A stretch of 56,665 bases of DNA from positions 1 through 56,665 of the forward strand of contig VGAK01000012.1 of assembly GCA_016870775.1 (NCBI GenBank). The letters are read 5' to 3'. Position numbers and translations under genes: made by a program. A model generated the notes under the pieces. It was not told the DNA's origin. It was given only the letters and a program-made list of their open reading frames with translations, and did no database searches. This document shows, piece after piece, positions 34,829-45,476 of the stretch. Each line of letters starts with the position of its first letter. The first letter of the stretch is position 1. The stretch comes from Actinomycetota bacterium (lineage in GTDB: Bacteria; Actinomycetota; Acidimicrobiia; Acidimicrobiales; Ilumatobacteraceae).

Positions 34829-35683
34829 TCACAGGCCGATGTCACGGTGCGAGACCCGGGGGTTGTGCCCCGTCTCGCGAAGCGCTCGGCCGATCGCCTC
34901 GGCGATCGCGACCGAGCGATGCCGTCCGCCGGTGCACCCGATCCCCACGGTGAGGTAACTGCGGCCCTCGGCCACGTAGGCCGGCAGGACGAACTCGAGC
35001 AGGTGCATCGTGCGCGCGAGAAATTCACGCGCAGCGTCATTGCCGAGCACATGGTCGCGCACGGCAGAGTCGAGCCCCGTGAGTGGCCTCAGCGCCTCGT
35101 CCCAGTGGGGATTCGGGAGGAACCGCACGTCGAGAACAGTGTCCACATCGATCGGTACCCCGTGCTTGAAACCGAACGACACCACAGAGACCTGCAGTGT
35201 GTCGCCCGGGGCCTCGGGCCCGAACAACTCAGTGAGGCGGGTCTTCAGTTGGTGCACGGTCAGCCCGGTGGTGTCGATCATCAAGTCGGCGGCGGCGCGC
35301 ACCTCATTCACTGTCGAACGCTCGCGCTCGATGACCCCCTCGAGGCCGGTCGATCCGTCGCTCAGCGGATGTCGCCGTCTCGTCGTCTCGTAGCGCCGCA
35401 CCAGTTCGCGCGTCGAGGCCTCGAGGAACAAGATCCGCACGCGGTGACCCTGACCGCGGAGCGAATCGACCGCGCCGAGGATCCCCTGCTGTTGACGTCC
35501 GTTGCCGACCACGAGGCACAACTTGTCGATCTCGCCGCCGGCCTGACCGGTCAGGTCCACCACCTTGTCGACGAGCACGACCGGGAGGTTGTCGACAACG
35601 AACCAACCCATGTCCTCGAGGTCAGCCGAGGCCTGGGAACGCCCCGCGCCGGAGAGCCCGGCCACGACCAGAATGTCGGTCAT
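34829..35683 (-). CDS. rapZ: RapZ family nucleotide-binding protein (RNase adapter)
   Basis: 284 residues. Walker A 'VAGLSGAGRSQASADLED', 'WFVVDNLPVVLVD', 'SFGFKHGVP', 'DVRFLPNPHW' and 'TVGIGCTGGRHRSVAIAE' are the RapZ/YvcJ signature. In enterobacteria it binds a small RNA and glucosamine-6-phosphate; in actinobacteria its role is less clear, and it is usually followed by yvcK and whiA. Neither is found here: gap follows directly. TAGCCT lies 8 nt upstream of the ATG. Confidence 0.95.
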   Translation of the reverse strand: MTDILVVAGLSGAGRSQASADLEDMGWFVVDNLPVVLVDKVVDLTGQAGGEIDKLCLVVGNGRQQQGILGAVDSLRGQGHRVRILFLEASTRELVRRYETTRRRHPLSDGSTGLEGVIERERSTVNEVRAAADLMIDTTGLTVHQLKTRLTELFGPEAPGDTLQVSVVSFGFKHGVPIDVDTVLDVRFLPNPHWDEALRPLTGLDSAVRDHVLGNDAAREFLARTMHLLEFVLPAYVAEGRSYLTVGIGCTGGRHRSVAIAEAIGRALRETGHNPRVSHRDIGL

Positions 35684-35691
35684 CGGCGCCG

Positions 35692-35697
35692 AGGCTA
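35692..35697 (-). promoter_or_regulatory. Putative -10 box TAGCCT before rapZ
   Basis: On the minus strand TAGCCT ends 8 nt before the rapZ ATG and no Shine-Dalgarno sequence is seen. It may start a leaderless or nearly leaderless mRNA. Confidence 0.3.
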
Positions 35698-35741
35698 TCC
35701 GTGTCGCACACGGGTCGGGGCGACGGTGTCACCCCGAAGCG

Positions 35742-36482
35742 TCAGGATTGCGGTACCTTCCGCGCGCGCACGTACAGCAGACGGGGCACGGTGTGCGCGA
35801 GCGCGTACTCGGGTGCACGCACGAGGAACCCGGGCGGTGGCGGGGGCTCGATCATCGTCTCGATGAGCAGACCGTGAGCCGCGAGCACATTCACATATCG
35901 AGACAGCGGACGGTGAATGAATCGCACCCACACGCCCGGCTCCACCTCCTCGACGGATTCGGTCTCTACGAGGTAGGCCCCGATGCGCCAGTACTGCTCG
36001 GGCGGGTCGATGATGTGGTCGTCGATCCACCCGCTCCCCGGCGTCTGCAACAGGGGGTGGTTGAGGAAGAGGGCGAACACCCCGCCCGGCTCGAGCACCC
36101 TGGCGACCTCGGCGATGGACTCCTCGAGTGCATCGATGTGCTCGAACACGAGACATGCCACGACCGCATCGAACTGTCCAGCACCGAAGGGCAGGCCGTC
36201 GGCGGTGCCGATCCGGTACTCCGGCCCGCCGCCGCGCTCCCTCGCCACGTCGATGTTGCGGCGTGTCGGGTCGATTCCCGTGACCACCGCGCCGCCTGCC
36301 GCGAGCGCACGCGCGATCTGGCCCTCTCCGCACCCGACGTCGAGGATTTTCCGTGCACCCGCGAGCTCTGCGGTCGCCATCGGGATGATCTGCTCGGTGT
36401 ACTCGGCGTCGACGCCCGCTGTGAACCCGTCGATCCACCACTGGGCATGGTCGTCCCATGTCGGGTCGTGATGCTCGTTCAC
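35742..36482 (-). CDS. Class I SAM-dependent methyltransferase
   Basis: 246 residues from GTG 36482; the frame is open to 36629 but overlaps uvrC. SAM-binding motif I is 'KILDVGCGEGQIARALA', then 'VTGIDPTRRNIDVA' and 'FDAVVACLVFEHIDALEESI', as in the UbiE/COQ5-type Methyltransf_11 family. The methyl acceptor is unknown. It sits between uvrC (17 nt) and rapZ, where mycobacteria have none, so it is a lineage-specific insertion (inference). Confidence 0.85.
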   Translation of the reverse strand: MNEHHDPTWDDHAQWWIDGFTAGVDAEYTEQIIPMATAELAGARKILDVGCGEGQIARALAAGGAVVTGIDPTRRNIDVARERGGGPEYRIGTADGLPFGAGQFDAVVACLVFEHIDALEESIAEVARVLEPGGVFALFLNHPLLQTPGSGWIDDHIIDPPEQYWRIGAYLVETESVEEVEPGVWVRFIHRPLSRYVNVLAAHGLLIETMIEPPPPPGFLVRAPEYALAHTVPRLLYVRARKVPQS

Positions 36483-36499
36483 TCGTCCGCCGGCTCCGA

Positions 36500-38443
36500 T
36501 CAGTCGCGGTCGTCGATCGCGGGGTCCTGCGTCCCGGAGGTATCCATCCCATGGCCGAGGTGGCTGGCCCGGGGTGCGTCGGGGTGGAATCGTGCATGGA
36601 TCGCCGTGGCCACAGCCGTCGGCAGCCACGACAACGCCGCCAGATCCTCCGGGCTCGCGCGTTTCACCGCGTTGACTCCACCCATCTCCTTCACCAGCCT
36701 CCTCGCCCGCGCATCACCGAGACCGGGGATGCCCTCCAGTGACGACGACACCATCTTCTTCGAACGCAGTTCCCGGTGGAACGTGTTGGCGAAACGATGC
36801 GCCTCGTCACGGATGCGCTGGAGCATGAAGAGCGCCTCGCTGCCCCGCGGAACCCTCACCGGGGCCGGATCCCCGGGGACATAGACCTCCTCGAAGCGCT
36901 TGGCGAGGGAGGCGACCGGGATCTCGTGCTCCAGACCAAGTTCCCGAACCACGCGCTCAGCGACGGCCAACTGGCCCTTGCCCCCGTCCACCAGGAGAAG
37001 TTGGGGCGGGTAGGCGAATTTCCCCGGCTTCTCGCTGCGCTCGGTCGCCGCGAGATCGCGCTCGGCGAGGAACGCCGAGAGACGCCTCGTGAGAACCTCC
37101 TCCATCGCCGCGTAGTCGTTGTTGCCCTCGACGTTGCGCACCTTGAACCTGCGGTACTCGCGCTTGGCGGGAAGACCATCCTCGAGAACAACCATCGACC
37201 CGACATAGTCGGTGCCCTGCAGATGCGCCATGTCGTAGCACTCGATGCGCAACGGAGCCTCGGGGAGACCGAGCAGGTCCTGCAGCTCGGTGAGCGCACG
37301 ACTGCGCGTGTTGTGGTCGGCGGCTCTCCGCAGACGGTGGCGCACGAACTCCTCCCGGGCGTTCACCGCCACCGTCTCCAGCAGATCGCGCTTGTCACCC
37401 CGACGCGGCACCCGCACCTCGACCGCTCCCCCGCGGAGCTCGCGGAGCCAGTCTGTGCGGGCCGGATCTGCCGGGGCCTGCGGCACCACCACGACCGGAG
37501 GGATGCCGAGCGGCGGTGACTCGCCGTACATCTCGGCGAGCACCCGATCGACGAGCGCACCCGCTGAGAGATCCTCGACCTTGTCGAGGATGAATCCCTT
37601 GCGGCCCACCACGCGGCCCCTTCGCACGTAGAACACCTGCACGGCCGCCTCGAGATCGTCGTCGACGATCCCAATCGCATCGAAATCCTCGTCGCGCTCC
37701 CCCACCATCTGCTGCTTCTCGATCGCGCGCTGAACACTCCCGAGCCGGTCGCGCACACGGGCGGCGCGCTCGTACTCGAGCGCCGTCGAGGCCTCCTCCA
37801 TCTCCGTGCGCAACCTCACCACCACCGAGTCGGTCTCCCCGTCGAGGAACGCCAACAGACTCCCCACGTGCGAGGCGTACGTGGTGGCATCCACCTCCCC
37901 GACGCACGGACCCGAGCACTTCTCGATGTGGAACAGCAGGCACGGCCGGCCGAGTCGTTTGTGCTGGTTGAACTTTCCCGCACTGCAGGTGCGGACGGGG
38001 AACGTTCGCAGGAGAAGATCGAGTGTCTCGCGGATCGCCCACGCGTGGGCGAAGGGGCCGAAGTACCGCGTTCCCTTTCGCTTGGTGCCCCGCATCACCA
38101 CGGCCCGCGGCCATTCCTCGTCGACGGTCACGGCGAGGAAGGGGTAACTCTTGTCGTCCCGCAAGCGCACGTTGAAGCGCGGTCGGTGTTGCTTGATGAG
38201 ATTGAACTCGAGCATCAGCGCCTCGAGCTCGTTGCGCACCTCGATCCACTCCACGGTCTCGGCGGCCGCCACCATCGCGGCGGTGCGAGGGTGGAGCGCC
38301 CCGGGGTCCTGGAAGTAGCTCGCGACGCGGGATCGGAGGTTCGCCGCCTTGCCCACGTAGATCACGCGGCCAGCGGAGTCCTTGAATTGGTACGAGCCCG
38401 GGGACTGCGGGACCGAGCCAGGGGCGGGCTTGTGCGCCGCCAT
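36500..38443 (-). CDS. uvrC: Excinuclease ABC subunit C
   Basis: 647 residues. The N-terminal GIY-YIG nuclease is seen as 'GSYQFKDSAGRVIYVGKAAN' with the Arg-containing 'NLRSRVASYF' (3' incision). The UvrB-interaction UVR region lies around residues 200-240. The C-terminal RNase H-like domain ('ECYDMAHLQGTDYVGSMVV', 'LLLVDGGKGQLA') makes the 5' cut, and a helix-hairpin-helix 'IPGLGDARARRLVKEMGG' closes the core. It cleaves both sides of DNA lesions with UvrAB. It is 3 nt after uvrA. Confidence 0.97.
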   Translation of the reverse strand: MAAHKPAPGSVPQSPGSYQFKDSAGRVIYVGKAANLRSRVASYFQDPGALHPRTAAMVAAAETVEWIEVRNELEALMLEFNLIKQHRPRFNVRLRDDKSYPFLAVTVDEEWPRAVVMRGTKRKGTRYFGPFAHAWAIRETLDLLLRTFPVRTCSAGKFNQHKRLGRPCLLFHIEKCSGPCVGEVDATTYASHVGSLLAFLDGETDSVVVRLRTEMEEASTALEYERAARVRDRLGSVQRAIEKQQMVGERDEDFDAIGIVDDDLEAAVQVFYVRRGRVVGRKGFILDKVEDLSAGALVDRVLAEMYGESPPLGIPPVVVVPQAPADPARTDWLRELRGGAVEVRVPRRGDKRDLLETVAVNAREEFVRHRLRRAADHNTRSRALTELQDLLGLPEAPLRIECYDMAHLQGTDYVGSMVVLEDGLPAKREYRRFKVRNVEGNNDYAAMEEVLTRRLSAFLAERDLAATERSEKPGKFAYPPQLLLVDGGKGQLAVAERVVRELGLEHEIPVASLAKRFEEVYVPGDPAPVRVPRGSEALFMLQRIRDEAHRFANTFHRELRSKKMVSSSLEGIPGLGDARARRLVKEMGGVNAVKRASPEDLAALSWLPTAVATAIHARFHPDAPRASHLGHGMDTSGTQDPAIDDRD

Positions 38444-38446
38444 CAG

Positions 38447-41407
38447 TCAGGCTCTCTTCTTTGCGCCGGTTGTCCTGTTCTTCGCCGACTTTCCGTTCGC
38501 TGCGGCCGATGTGCCGGTCGCCGACTTCCCGGCCCGCTTCCCGTTGGTGGAGGCGAACGACGGCTCGCCCCCGAGGACATCGCGCAGGAAACGGCCGGTG
38601 TGGCTCGCCTTGACCCGCGCGACCTGCTCGGGGGTCCCCTCCGCCACGATCGTGCCGCCGCCGCTCCCACCCTCGGGCCCCAGGTCAATGATCCAGTCGG
38701 ACGTCTTGATCACGTCGAGGTTGTGCTCGATGACGAGCACTGAGTTCCCCTGGTCGACCAACCGTGACAGCACCGTGAGCAAGCGGCGCACGTCCTCGAA
38801 ATGCAACCCTGTCGTCGGCTCATCGAGCAGATACAGGGTGTGACCGGTCGACCGCTTCGCGAGTTCAGAGGCCAACTTGACGCGTTGGGCCTCTCCCCCC
38901 GACAGGGTCGGAGCCGACTGGCCGAGACGCACGTAACCCAGACCGACGTCGACGAGGGTCTGCATGTGGCGCGCGATCGCGGGTTGGTTGGCGAAGAACT
39001 CGAGCGCCTCGGAGATCGGCATGTCGAGGACCTCGGCGATGTTCTTGCCCTTGAAGCGGATCTCGAGGGTGTCCCGGTTGTACCGCGCCCCCTTGCAAAC
39101 CTCGCACGGGACGTAGACGTCCGGGAGGAAGTGCATCTCGATCTTGATTGTTCCGTCCCCGGAGCACGCCTCGCACCGGCCACCCTGCACGTTGAAACTG
39201 AACCGGCCCGGCTGGTAGCCGCGCACCTTCGACTCGGGCGCGGCGGCGAACAACTTTCGTATGCCATCGAAGACCCCCGTGTAGGTGGCCGGGTTCGACC
39301 TCGGTGTGCGGCCGATCGGCGATTGGTCCATGTCGATGATCTTGTCGATCGACTCCATGCCCTCGATCCGCTTGTGGCGCCCGGGAGACTCCTTGCTCTT
39401 GTGGAGGTGCTGCATCATCGCGGGCAGGAGGATGTCGCGCACCAGCGTGCTCTTTCCGCTCCCCGACACCCCCGTCACCGCGACGAAGCAGCCGAGGGGG
39501 ATCTCGACGTCGATGTCGCGGAGGTTGTGTTCGCGCGCGCCCCGCACCATGATCGAGCCCGAGGAGGGCTTGCGCCGCACCGACGGCACCGGTATCGACG
39601 CACGACCCGACAGGTAACGCCCCGTCACCGAGTCCTTCGCGCGGGCGATCCCCGGCACCGGCCCCGAGTACACGACATCGCCGCCGTGCTCACCGGCCCC
39701 CGGGCCGATGTCGACGATCCAGTCACTCTCCCGGATCGTCTCCTCGTCGTGCTCGACAACCAGCACCGTGTTGCCGAGGTCGCGCAAACGGTGGAGTGTC
39801 TCGATCAGGCGCCGGTTGTCTCGCTGGTGCAGACCGATCGACGGCTCGTCGAGCACATAGAGCGTGCCGACGAGCCCCGACCCGATCTGACTCGCGAGAC
39901 GGATGCGCTGGGCCTCACCACCGGCGAGGGTTCCCGCCGACCGCGACAGCGTGAGATAGTCCAGACCGACATCGAGCAGGAACCCGAGCCGGGCGTTGAT
40001 CTCCTTCGTGATGCGTTCGGCGATGATCGCATCACGTCGGCCGAGCTCGAGTCCGGCCAGGAACTTGGCCGACTCCCCGATCGACATGTCGCACACCTGG
40101 GAGATGCTGAGGTCGTTCACCCTCACCGCGAGCGAGGACGGCTTGAGCCGTGCACCCTGGCACGCCGGGCACGGCACCTCGCGCATGTACGACTCGAACT
40201 GCTCCCGCGTCCAGTCGCTCTCGGAGTCGGCATGACGGCGCTTGATCCACGGAATGGCACCCTCGTAGGAGGTGCTGAACTGGCGCACCTTGCCGAAGCG
40301 GTTCCGGTACTTGACCTGCATGCTCCCGGCCTTGCCGTTCAGGATCAACTTCTGGTGCTTGGCGGACAGTTTCGCGAAGGGCTTGTCGATGTCGATGCCC
40401 TCCTGCTCGCAGACCGCCACCAGCATCCTGTGGAAGTACATGGTGTGGGCACTGCGCCACGGCGCGATCGCACCCTCTGAGAGCGACATCGTGGGGTCGG
40501 GCACCACCAGGTCGGCATCGACCTCGAACTTGGTCCCCAGACCGTCGCAGTTCTCGCACGCGCCGAACGGGGAGTTGAACGAGAAATTCCTCGGCGCCGG
40601 CTCCTCGAACGACGACCCGCACTTCGGACAGGCGAGGTGCTGGCTGAACGTGAGGACCTCGCCGTCCTCACCGTCCTTGGACACGAGTTCCACCGCGGCC
40701 ACCCCTTCGGCGAGCTTGAGGGCCGTCTCGAGCGAGTCGGTCAGACGGCGCTCGATGTCGTCACGGCGCACCAGGCGATCGATGACCACGTCGATCGAGT
40801 GCTGCTCGTAGCGCGCGAGTTTGTCGCCGGAGGCCAGGAATTCGGAGATGTCGCGGACCTCGCCGTCGATGCGGGCGCGCACGAAGCCCTGTCCGGCGAG
40901 ATCCCCGAGGAGCGTGTCGTACTCGCCCTTGCGGGCCCGCACCACCGGCGCGAGCACCTGGAATCGGGTTCCCTCGGGGAGGGTCATGATGCGATCCACG
41001 ATCTGCTGGGGGGTCTGGCGCTGGAGACGCGTGTCGTCGGCCGGGCAGTGCTGGACCCCGATGCGCGCCCACAGGAGGCGCAAGTAGTCGTAGACCTCGG
41101 TGATGGTTCCCACCGTGGACCTCGGGTTGCGCGAGGCCGACTTCTGGTCGATCGAGATGGCCGGCGAGAGACCCTCGATGACATCGACGTCGGGCTTGTC
41201 CATCTGACCGAGGAACTGGCGCGCGTACGCCGAGAGGCTCTCGACATAGCGGCGCTGTCCCTCGGCGTAGATGGTGTCGAACGCGAGGCTGCTCTTTCCC
41301 GATCCGGACAAGCCCGTGAACACGATCAGACGGTCACGCGGGAGTTCGAGGCTGATGTTCTTGAGATTGTGCTCGCGCGCGCCGCGCACCACGATCTTCT
41401 CGGCCAT
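38447..41407 (-). CDS. uvrA: Excinuclease ABC subunit A
   Basis: 986 residues. Two ABC ATPase modules have Walker A '[14 protein letters not shown]' and '[14 protein letters not shown]'. Zinc modules are seen with 'CPKCG'/'CENCDG' and 'CEACSGDG'/'CEVCKG', and the two signatures are '[12 protein letters not shown]' and '[12 protein letters not shown]'. It finds DNA damage and loads UvrB. The last about 40 residues are a Lys/Ala/Thr/Ser-rich tail not in the E. coli protein, perhaps for DNA contact (inference). TAACCT lies 6 nt before the ATG. Confidence 0.97.
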   Translation of the reverse strand: MAEKIVVRGAREHNLKNISLELPRDRLIVFTGLSGSGKSSLAFDTIYAEGQRRYVESLSAYARQFLGQMDKPDVDVIEGLSPAISIDQKSASRNPRSTVGTITEVYDYLRLLWARIGVQHCPADDTRLQRQTPQQIVDRIMTLPEGTRFQVLAPVVRARKGEYDTLLGDLAGQGFVRARIDGEVRDISEFLASGDKLARYEQHSIDVVIDRLVRRDDIERRLTDSLETALKLAEGVAAVELVSKDGEDGEVLTFSQHLACPKCGSSFEEPAPRNFSFNSPFGACENCDGLGTKFEVDADLVVPDPTMSLSEGAIAPWRSAHTMYFHRMLVAVCEQEGIDIDKPFAKLSAKHQKLILNGKAGSMQVKYRNRFGKVRQFSTSYEGAIPWIKRRHADSESDWTREQFESYMREVPCPACQGARLKPSSLAVRVNDLSISQVCDMSIGESAKFLAGLELGRRDAIIAERITKEINARLGFLLDVGLDYLTLSRSAGTLAGGEAQRIRLASQIGSGLVGTLYVLDEPSIGLHQRDNRRLIETLHRLRDLGNTVLVVEHDEETIRESDWIVDIGPGAGEHGGDVVYSGPVPGIARAKDSVTGRYLSGRASIPVPSVRRKPSSGSIMVRGAREHNLRDIDVEIPLGCFVAVTGVSGSGKSTLVRDILLPAMMQHLHKSKESPGRHKRIEGMESIDKIIDMDQSPIGRTPRSNPATYTGVFDGIRKLFAAAPESKVRGYQPGRFSFNVQGGRCEACSGDGTIKIEMHFLPDVYVPCEVCKGARYNRDTLEIRFKGKNIAEVLDMPISEALEFFANQPAIARHMQTLVDVGLGYVRLGQSAPTLSGGEAQRVKLASELAKRSTGHTLYLLDEPTTGLHFEDVRRLLTVLSRLVDQGNSVLVIEHNLDVIKTSDWIIDLGPEGGSGGGTIVAEGTPEQVARVKASHTGRFLRDVLGGEPSFASTNGKRAGKSATGTSAAANGKSAKNRTTGAKKRA

Positions 41408-41413
41408 GCGTGA

Positions 41414-41419
41414 AGGTTA
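41414..41419 (-). promoter_or_regulatory. Putative -10 box TAACCT giving a leaderless uvrA
   Basis: On the minus strand TAACCT ends 6 nt before the uvrA ATG, in the 20-bp gap after uvrB. It would let uvrA-uvrC be transcribed apart from coaE-uvrB. No SOS-box palindrome is seen nearby. Confidence 0.4.
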
Positions 41420-41427
41420 CCGAGCCC

Positions 41428-43455
41428 TTATCTCGCGTCGCGAAGCTCGCGCCGCAGGTCGGTGATCTCGTCCCTCAGACGGGCGGCATACTCGAACCGC
41501 AGGTCGGTCGCGGCCTCGTGCATCTCCTCTTCCAGTGTCTGGATGAGGCGGGCGAGCTCCTGCTGGGGCATCGACTTGATCTCGCGCTGCACCTTGTCGC
41601 GCTCGCGGCTGCGTCGTTTGTCACGGCCGGGCACGGGAGATCCGTCGTCCACCCCGAGCACCGACAGGATGTCGCCGACCGCCTTGCGGACGGTCTGGGG
41701 ATTGATCCCATGCTCCAAATTGTGGGCGACCTGGGCCGCCCGCCGCCTGTTCGTCTCCCCGATCGCGCGCTCCATCGACTTGGTCACGGTGTCGGCGTAC
41801 ATCACCACCTGACCGTCCACGTTGCGGGCCGCGCGCCCGATCATCTGGATGAGCGAGGTCTCGGACCGCAGGAAACCCTCCTTGTCGGCGTCCAGGATCG
41901 CCACGAGCGAGACCTCGGGCAGGTCGAGGCCCTCGCGCAAGAGGTTGATGCCGACGAGAACGTCGAATTCACCGAGGCGCAGCGAGCGCAGGATCTCGAT
42001 CCGCTGCAGGGTCTCGATGTTGGAGTGGAGGTACCTCACGCGCAGTCCCTGCTCGAGCAGGTATTCGGTGAGATCCTCCGCCATCTTCTTGGTCAGGGTC
42101 GTCACCAGGACCCGGTCGCCCTTGTCGGTGCGCCCACGAACCAACGCGATCAGGTCGTCGATTTGGCCCTTCGTGGGCTTCACCACGACCTCGGGGTCCA
42201 CCAGCCCGGTGGGCCTCACGATCTGCTCCACGACGCGCGAGGAGTTCCTCAGTTCGAAGTCCGCCGGGGTGGCCGACATCAAGACGCACTGGTTGATGCG
42301 CCCCATGGTCTCCTCGAAGCGCAGCGGCCTGTTGTCCCGCGCGCTCGGCAGGCGGAAGCCGTGCTCCACGAGGGTGTCCTTGCGGCTTCTGTCGCCGGCG
42401 AATTGCGCGTGCAGTTGCGGGACCGCGACGTGGCTCTCGTCGATGATGAGCAGGTAGTCCCTCGGGAAGTAGTCGAGGAGGGTGAACGGCGGCTCGCCGG
42501 GATTGCGACCGTCGATGTGCATCGAGTAGTTCTCGATTCCGTTGCAGTAACCCATCTCCCTGATCATCTCGAGGTCGTAGTTGGTGCGCATCCTCAGACG
42601 CTGCGCCTCGAGCAGCTTGCCCTGCTCCTCGAACTGTGCGAGGCGGACGGCGAGCTCGGCCTCGATCCCCTCCATTGCGCGCCGCATCCGCTCGTCACCG
42701 GCCACGTAGTGGGTGGCGGGGAACACCACCACCTCTGACATCTCGGCCAGGCTCTCGCCCGTGAGCGGGTCGAGAAGGGTGATCCGGTCCACCGTGTCAC
42801 CGAACATCTCGACGCGCACCACGTTCTCCTCGTAGGCGGGATGGATCTCCACCGTGTCGCCGCGCACCCTGAAGTTGCCGCGACCCAGTGTCATGTCGTT
42901 GCGGTCGTACTGCAGGTCGACGAGGCGCCGCAGGATGCTGCGCTGGTCGTAGTCCACCCCGACGTGCAGCTCGAGGAGTTGTCCGCGGTACTCCTCGGGG
43001 TCTCCCATGCCGTAGATGCACGAGACGCTCGCGACCACGATCGTGTCGCGCCGCGTGAGCAGGGCCGCTGTCGCCGAATGACGGAGGCGGTCGATCTCGT
43101 CGTTGATCGAGGAGTCCTTCTCGATGTAGGTGTCGCTCGAGGGGATGTAGGCCTCGGGCTGGTAGTAGTCGTAGTACGAAACGAAGAACTCGACCCTGTT
43201 TCCGGGGAAGAACTCCTTCATCTCCTGGGCCAACTGGGCCGCGAGACTCTTGTTCGGCGCGAGGATCAGGGTCGGCCTCTGCACCCGTTCGATGGTCCAT
43301 GCGATCGTGGCCGACTTGCCCGAACCGGTGATGCCGAGCAGTGTCTGGAACCGCTCCCCCGCCTCGATCCCCTCGGCGAGTTGCGCGATGGCCTTGGGCT
43401 GGTCACCGGCGGGCTCGAAGGGTGAGACGACCGCAAAGGGACCGGGGGCGCTCAT
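41428..43455 (-). CDS. uvrB: Excinuclease ABC subunit B
   Basis: 675 residues. Helicase motif I is '[16 protein letters not shown]'. The beta-hairpin region with '[15 protein letters not shown]' is at the usual place, and motifs 'LLIIDESHV', '[13 protein letters not shown]' and 'MIGRAARN' follow. The C-terminal UVR domain '[20 protein letters not shown]' binds UvrC. It verifies the lesion. The start overlaps the coaE stop by ATGA, so it is translationally coupled to coaE. Confidence 0.97.
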   Translation of the reverse strand: MSAPGPFAVVSPFEPAGDQPKAIAQLAEGIEAGERFQTLLGITGSGKSATIAWTIERVQRPTLILAPNKSLAAQLAQEMKEFFPGNRVEFFVSYYDYYQPEAYIPSSDTYIEKDSSINDEIDRLRHSATAALLTRRDTIVVASVSCIYGMGDPEEYRGQLLELHVGVDYDQRSILRRLVDLQYDRNDMTLGRGNFRVRGDTVEIHPAYEENVVRVEMFGDTVDRITLLDPLTGESLAEMSEVVVFPATHYVAGDERMRRAMEGIEAELAVRLAQFEEQGKLLEAQRLRMRTNYDLEMIREMGYCNGIENYSMHIDGRNPGEPPFTLLDYFPRDYLLIIDESHVAVPQLHAQFAGDRSRKDTLVEHGFRLPSARDNRPLRFEETMGRINQCVLMSATPADFELRNSSRVVEQIVRPTGLVDPEVVVKPTKGQIDDLIALVRGRTDKGDRVLVTTLTKKMAEDLTEYLLEQGLRVRYLHSNIETLQRIEILRSLRLGEFDVLVGINLLREGLDLPEVSLVAILDADKEGFLRSETSLIQMIGRAARNVDGQVVMYADTVTKSMERAIGETNRRRAAQVAHNLEHGINPQTVRKAVGDILSVLGVDDGSPVPGRDKRRSRERDKVQREIKSMPQQELARLIQTLEEEMHEAATDLRFEYAARLRDEITDLRRELRDAR

Positions 43456-44078
43456 TGCTCCCGTGCGCCGGCGTCGTCAGCGGCCGGCGGCAACGACAGC
43501 GCCCACTGCCACACGTCGTCGACCTGCTGCTCGAGATCGGCGAGGGTCCCGGAATTGTCGATGATCCGGTCTGCGATCTTGGCGCGCTCCTCGCGGGTCG
43601 CCTGCTTGGCGATGCGGGCGCGCGCGTCGTCAGCGTTCATGGCGCGCTGGTCGACCAACCGCGTGATCGCGGTCTCCACGGGCACGTCCACCACGATCAC
43701 CCCAGAGAGAGCCCTCCTCGGGTTCTCGGCCAGCAACGGGATGTCGAGCACGACGACATTGCCGGTCCCGCGCTGTTCGGTCAAGCGACGATCCATCTCT
43801 CTCGCGACGGCGGGGTGCACGATCTCGTTCAGGGACTTCAGTGCATCGGGGTCGGAGAAGGCGATCGCGGCGAGGGCCGGGCGATCGAGTGATCCATCCG
43901 CCGCGATGATCGACTCGCCGAACCTCGCGGACAATTCGCCGAGCAGTGGCGCACCGGGCGCCTGCAGTTCGCGGGTGATCGCATCTGCGTCGATGATCAC
44001 GGCACCACGCGCGGCCAACAGACCCGACACCGTGGACTTGCCGGATCCGATCCCGCCGGTGAGTCCGAGAAGGATCAC
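43452..44078 (-). CDS. coaE: Dephospho-CoA kinase
   Basis: 208 residues from GTG 44078. The P-loop '[19 protein letters not shown]' and '[12 protein letters not shown]' define CoaE, which phosphorylates dephospho-CoA in the last step of CoA synthesis. Mycobacterial CoaE has a fused C-terminal UPF0157/GrpB domain; here only the kinase is present. It lies between rpsA (22 nt) and uvrB (4-nt overlap), the same order as in M. tuberculosis. Confidence 0.95.
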   Translation of the reverse strand: MILLGLTGGIGSGKSTVSGLLAARGAVIIDADAITRELQAPGAPLLGELSARFGESIIAADGSLDRPALAAIAFSDPDALKSLNEIVHPAVAREMDRRLTEQRGTGNVVVLDIPLLAENPRRALSGVIVVDVPVETAITRLVDQRAMNADDARARIAKQATREERAKIADRIIDNSGTLADLEQQVDDVWQWALSLPPAADDAGAREQ

Positions 44079-44100
44079 GTCGGATCCCCGGACCGGCCGC

Positions 44101-45420
44101 TCAGGCCTGCTCGGGGGGCGCGGCACCTTCGGCGGGAGCCGCCGTCCCCTCTGCGGGAGCCTCGCCGTACTCCTTGTAGTACTCGGCCCACGCTGCCTCG
44201 CGCTCGGTGTCGTCCCCGCCGACCCAGTTGCCGTGCTCGTCGACCTCGAACTGACCCTGGTACTCGGCGGCGAGCTCGCCACCCTCTGCGGCCTGCTTGA
44301 TCGAGATCGAGATGCGGCGACGTGCGAGATCGAAGTCGATGATCTTGACCCACAATTCCTCACCGGGGGCAACCACCTGTTCGGGTGACTCGACATGGCG
44401 CGCCGACATCTCCGAGATGTGCACGAGACCCTCGATGCCATCGCCGACCTGCACGAACGCACCGAAGGGCACGAGCTTGGTGACGCGACCGTAGACCAGC
44501 TGCCCGACCTCGTGACTGGAGGCGAACTCCTGCCAGGGATCCTGCTGGGTCGCCTTCAGGGACAGGCTGATCCTCTCGCGGCTGTAGTCGATGTCGAGCA
44601 CCTGCACGGTGACCTCCTGGCCGACCTGCACGACCTGCGAGGGGTGGTCGACGTGCTTCCACGAGAGCTCCGAGACGTGGATGAGACCATCCATGCCGCC
44701 CAGATCGACGAACGCTCCGAACTGCACGACCGAGGAGATCTTGCCCGGGCGGACCTCACCGGGCTTGAGGTTCGTGAGGAACGAGTCGCGCGTCTCCTTC
44801 TGGTTCTCCTCGAGGTAGGCGCGGCGCGAGAGGACGACGTTGTTGCGGTTGCGATCGAGCTCGATGATCTTGGCGTCGATCGGCTGACCGATGTAGGGCT
44901 GCAGATCGCGCACCCTGCGAAGCTCGACCAGCGACGCGGGCAGGAAGCCGCGGAGTCCGATGTCGACGATCAGACCGCCCTTGACGACCTCGATGACGAG
45001 ACCGCGGACCGGCTCCTCGTTGTTCTTCTTGCGCTCGATCTCGCCCCAGGCCTTCTCGTACTGGGCCCGCTTCTTGGACAGGACGAGACGACCCTCCTTG
45101 TCCTCGAGCGTGAGCACCAGCGCCTCGATCTGCTCGCCGAGGGACACCACGTCGTGGGGGTTGACATCGTTCTTGATCGCGAGCTCGCGGGTGGGGATCA
45201 CGCCCTCGGTCTTGTACCCGAAGTCGAGCAACACCCCGTCCCTGTCGATCTTGACCACCGTTCCCGTCACGAGCTGGCCGTCTCTGACCTCGACCATCGT
45301 GCCCTCGATGGCATCGGCGAAGCTCTTCTCCACGTCGTTCTCGACAATGGGGCGGGGGGTGTAGTTGCCCTCTGCGTCGAAGGTTCCCATCGGCGCGGAG
45401 GAAAGTGTGGTGTCGGACAA
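44101..45420 (-). CDS. rpsA: 30S ribosomal protein S1
   Basis: 439 residues with four S1 (OB) repeats, as in actinobacteria rather than the six of E. coli: about residues 45-115, 130-195, 215-285 and 300-370 ('VVQFGAFVDLGGMDGLIHVS' and 'LVPFGAFVQVGDGIEGLVHI' in the last two). The C-terminus is acidic and rich in Ala, Glu and Pro. It helps mRNA binding to the ribosome; with many apparent leaderless genes here, S1 may matter less for those (inference). The start is a TTG at 45420 without a clear ribosome site. Confidence 0.96.
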   Translation of the reverse strand: MSDTTLSSAPMGTFDAEGNYTPRPIVENDVEKSFADAIEGTMVEVRDGQLVTGTVVKIDRDGVLLDFGYKTEGVIPTRELAIKNDVNPHDVVSLGEQIEALVLTLEDKEGRLVLSKKRAQYEKAWGEIERKKNNEEPVRGLVIEVVKGGLIVDIGLRGFLPASLVELRRVRDLQPYIGQPIDAKIIELDRNRNNVVLSRRAYLEENQKETRDSFLTNLKPGEVRPGKISSVVQFGAFVDLGGMDGLIHVSELSWKHVDHPSQVVQVGQEVTVQVLDIDYSRERISLSLKATQQDPWQEFASSHEVGQLVYGRVTKLVPFGAFVQVGDGIEGLVHISEMSARHVESPEQVVAPGEELWVKIIDFDLARRRISISIKQAAEGGELAAEYQGQFEVDEHGNWVGGDDTEREAAWAEYYKEYGEAPAEGTAAPAEGAAPPEQA

Positions 45421-45476
45421 GGTGCGTGTCTTTCGGACGGACAGATTCAGGGTGGACAGATGCTGTGTGAGGGGCC

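Noticed and set aside
38801-40480. Large plus-strand open frame antisense to uvrA
   Set aside because: The opposite strand encodes an intact UvrA; the antisense product is low complexity.
41408-41427. SOS (LexA) box before uvrA
   Set aside because: The 20-bp gap holds no TCGAAC-N4-GTTCGA-like palindrome, only a TAACCT -10-like box.
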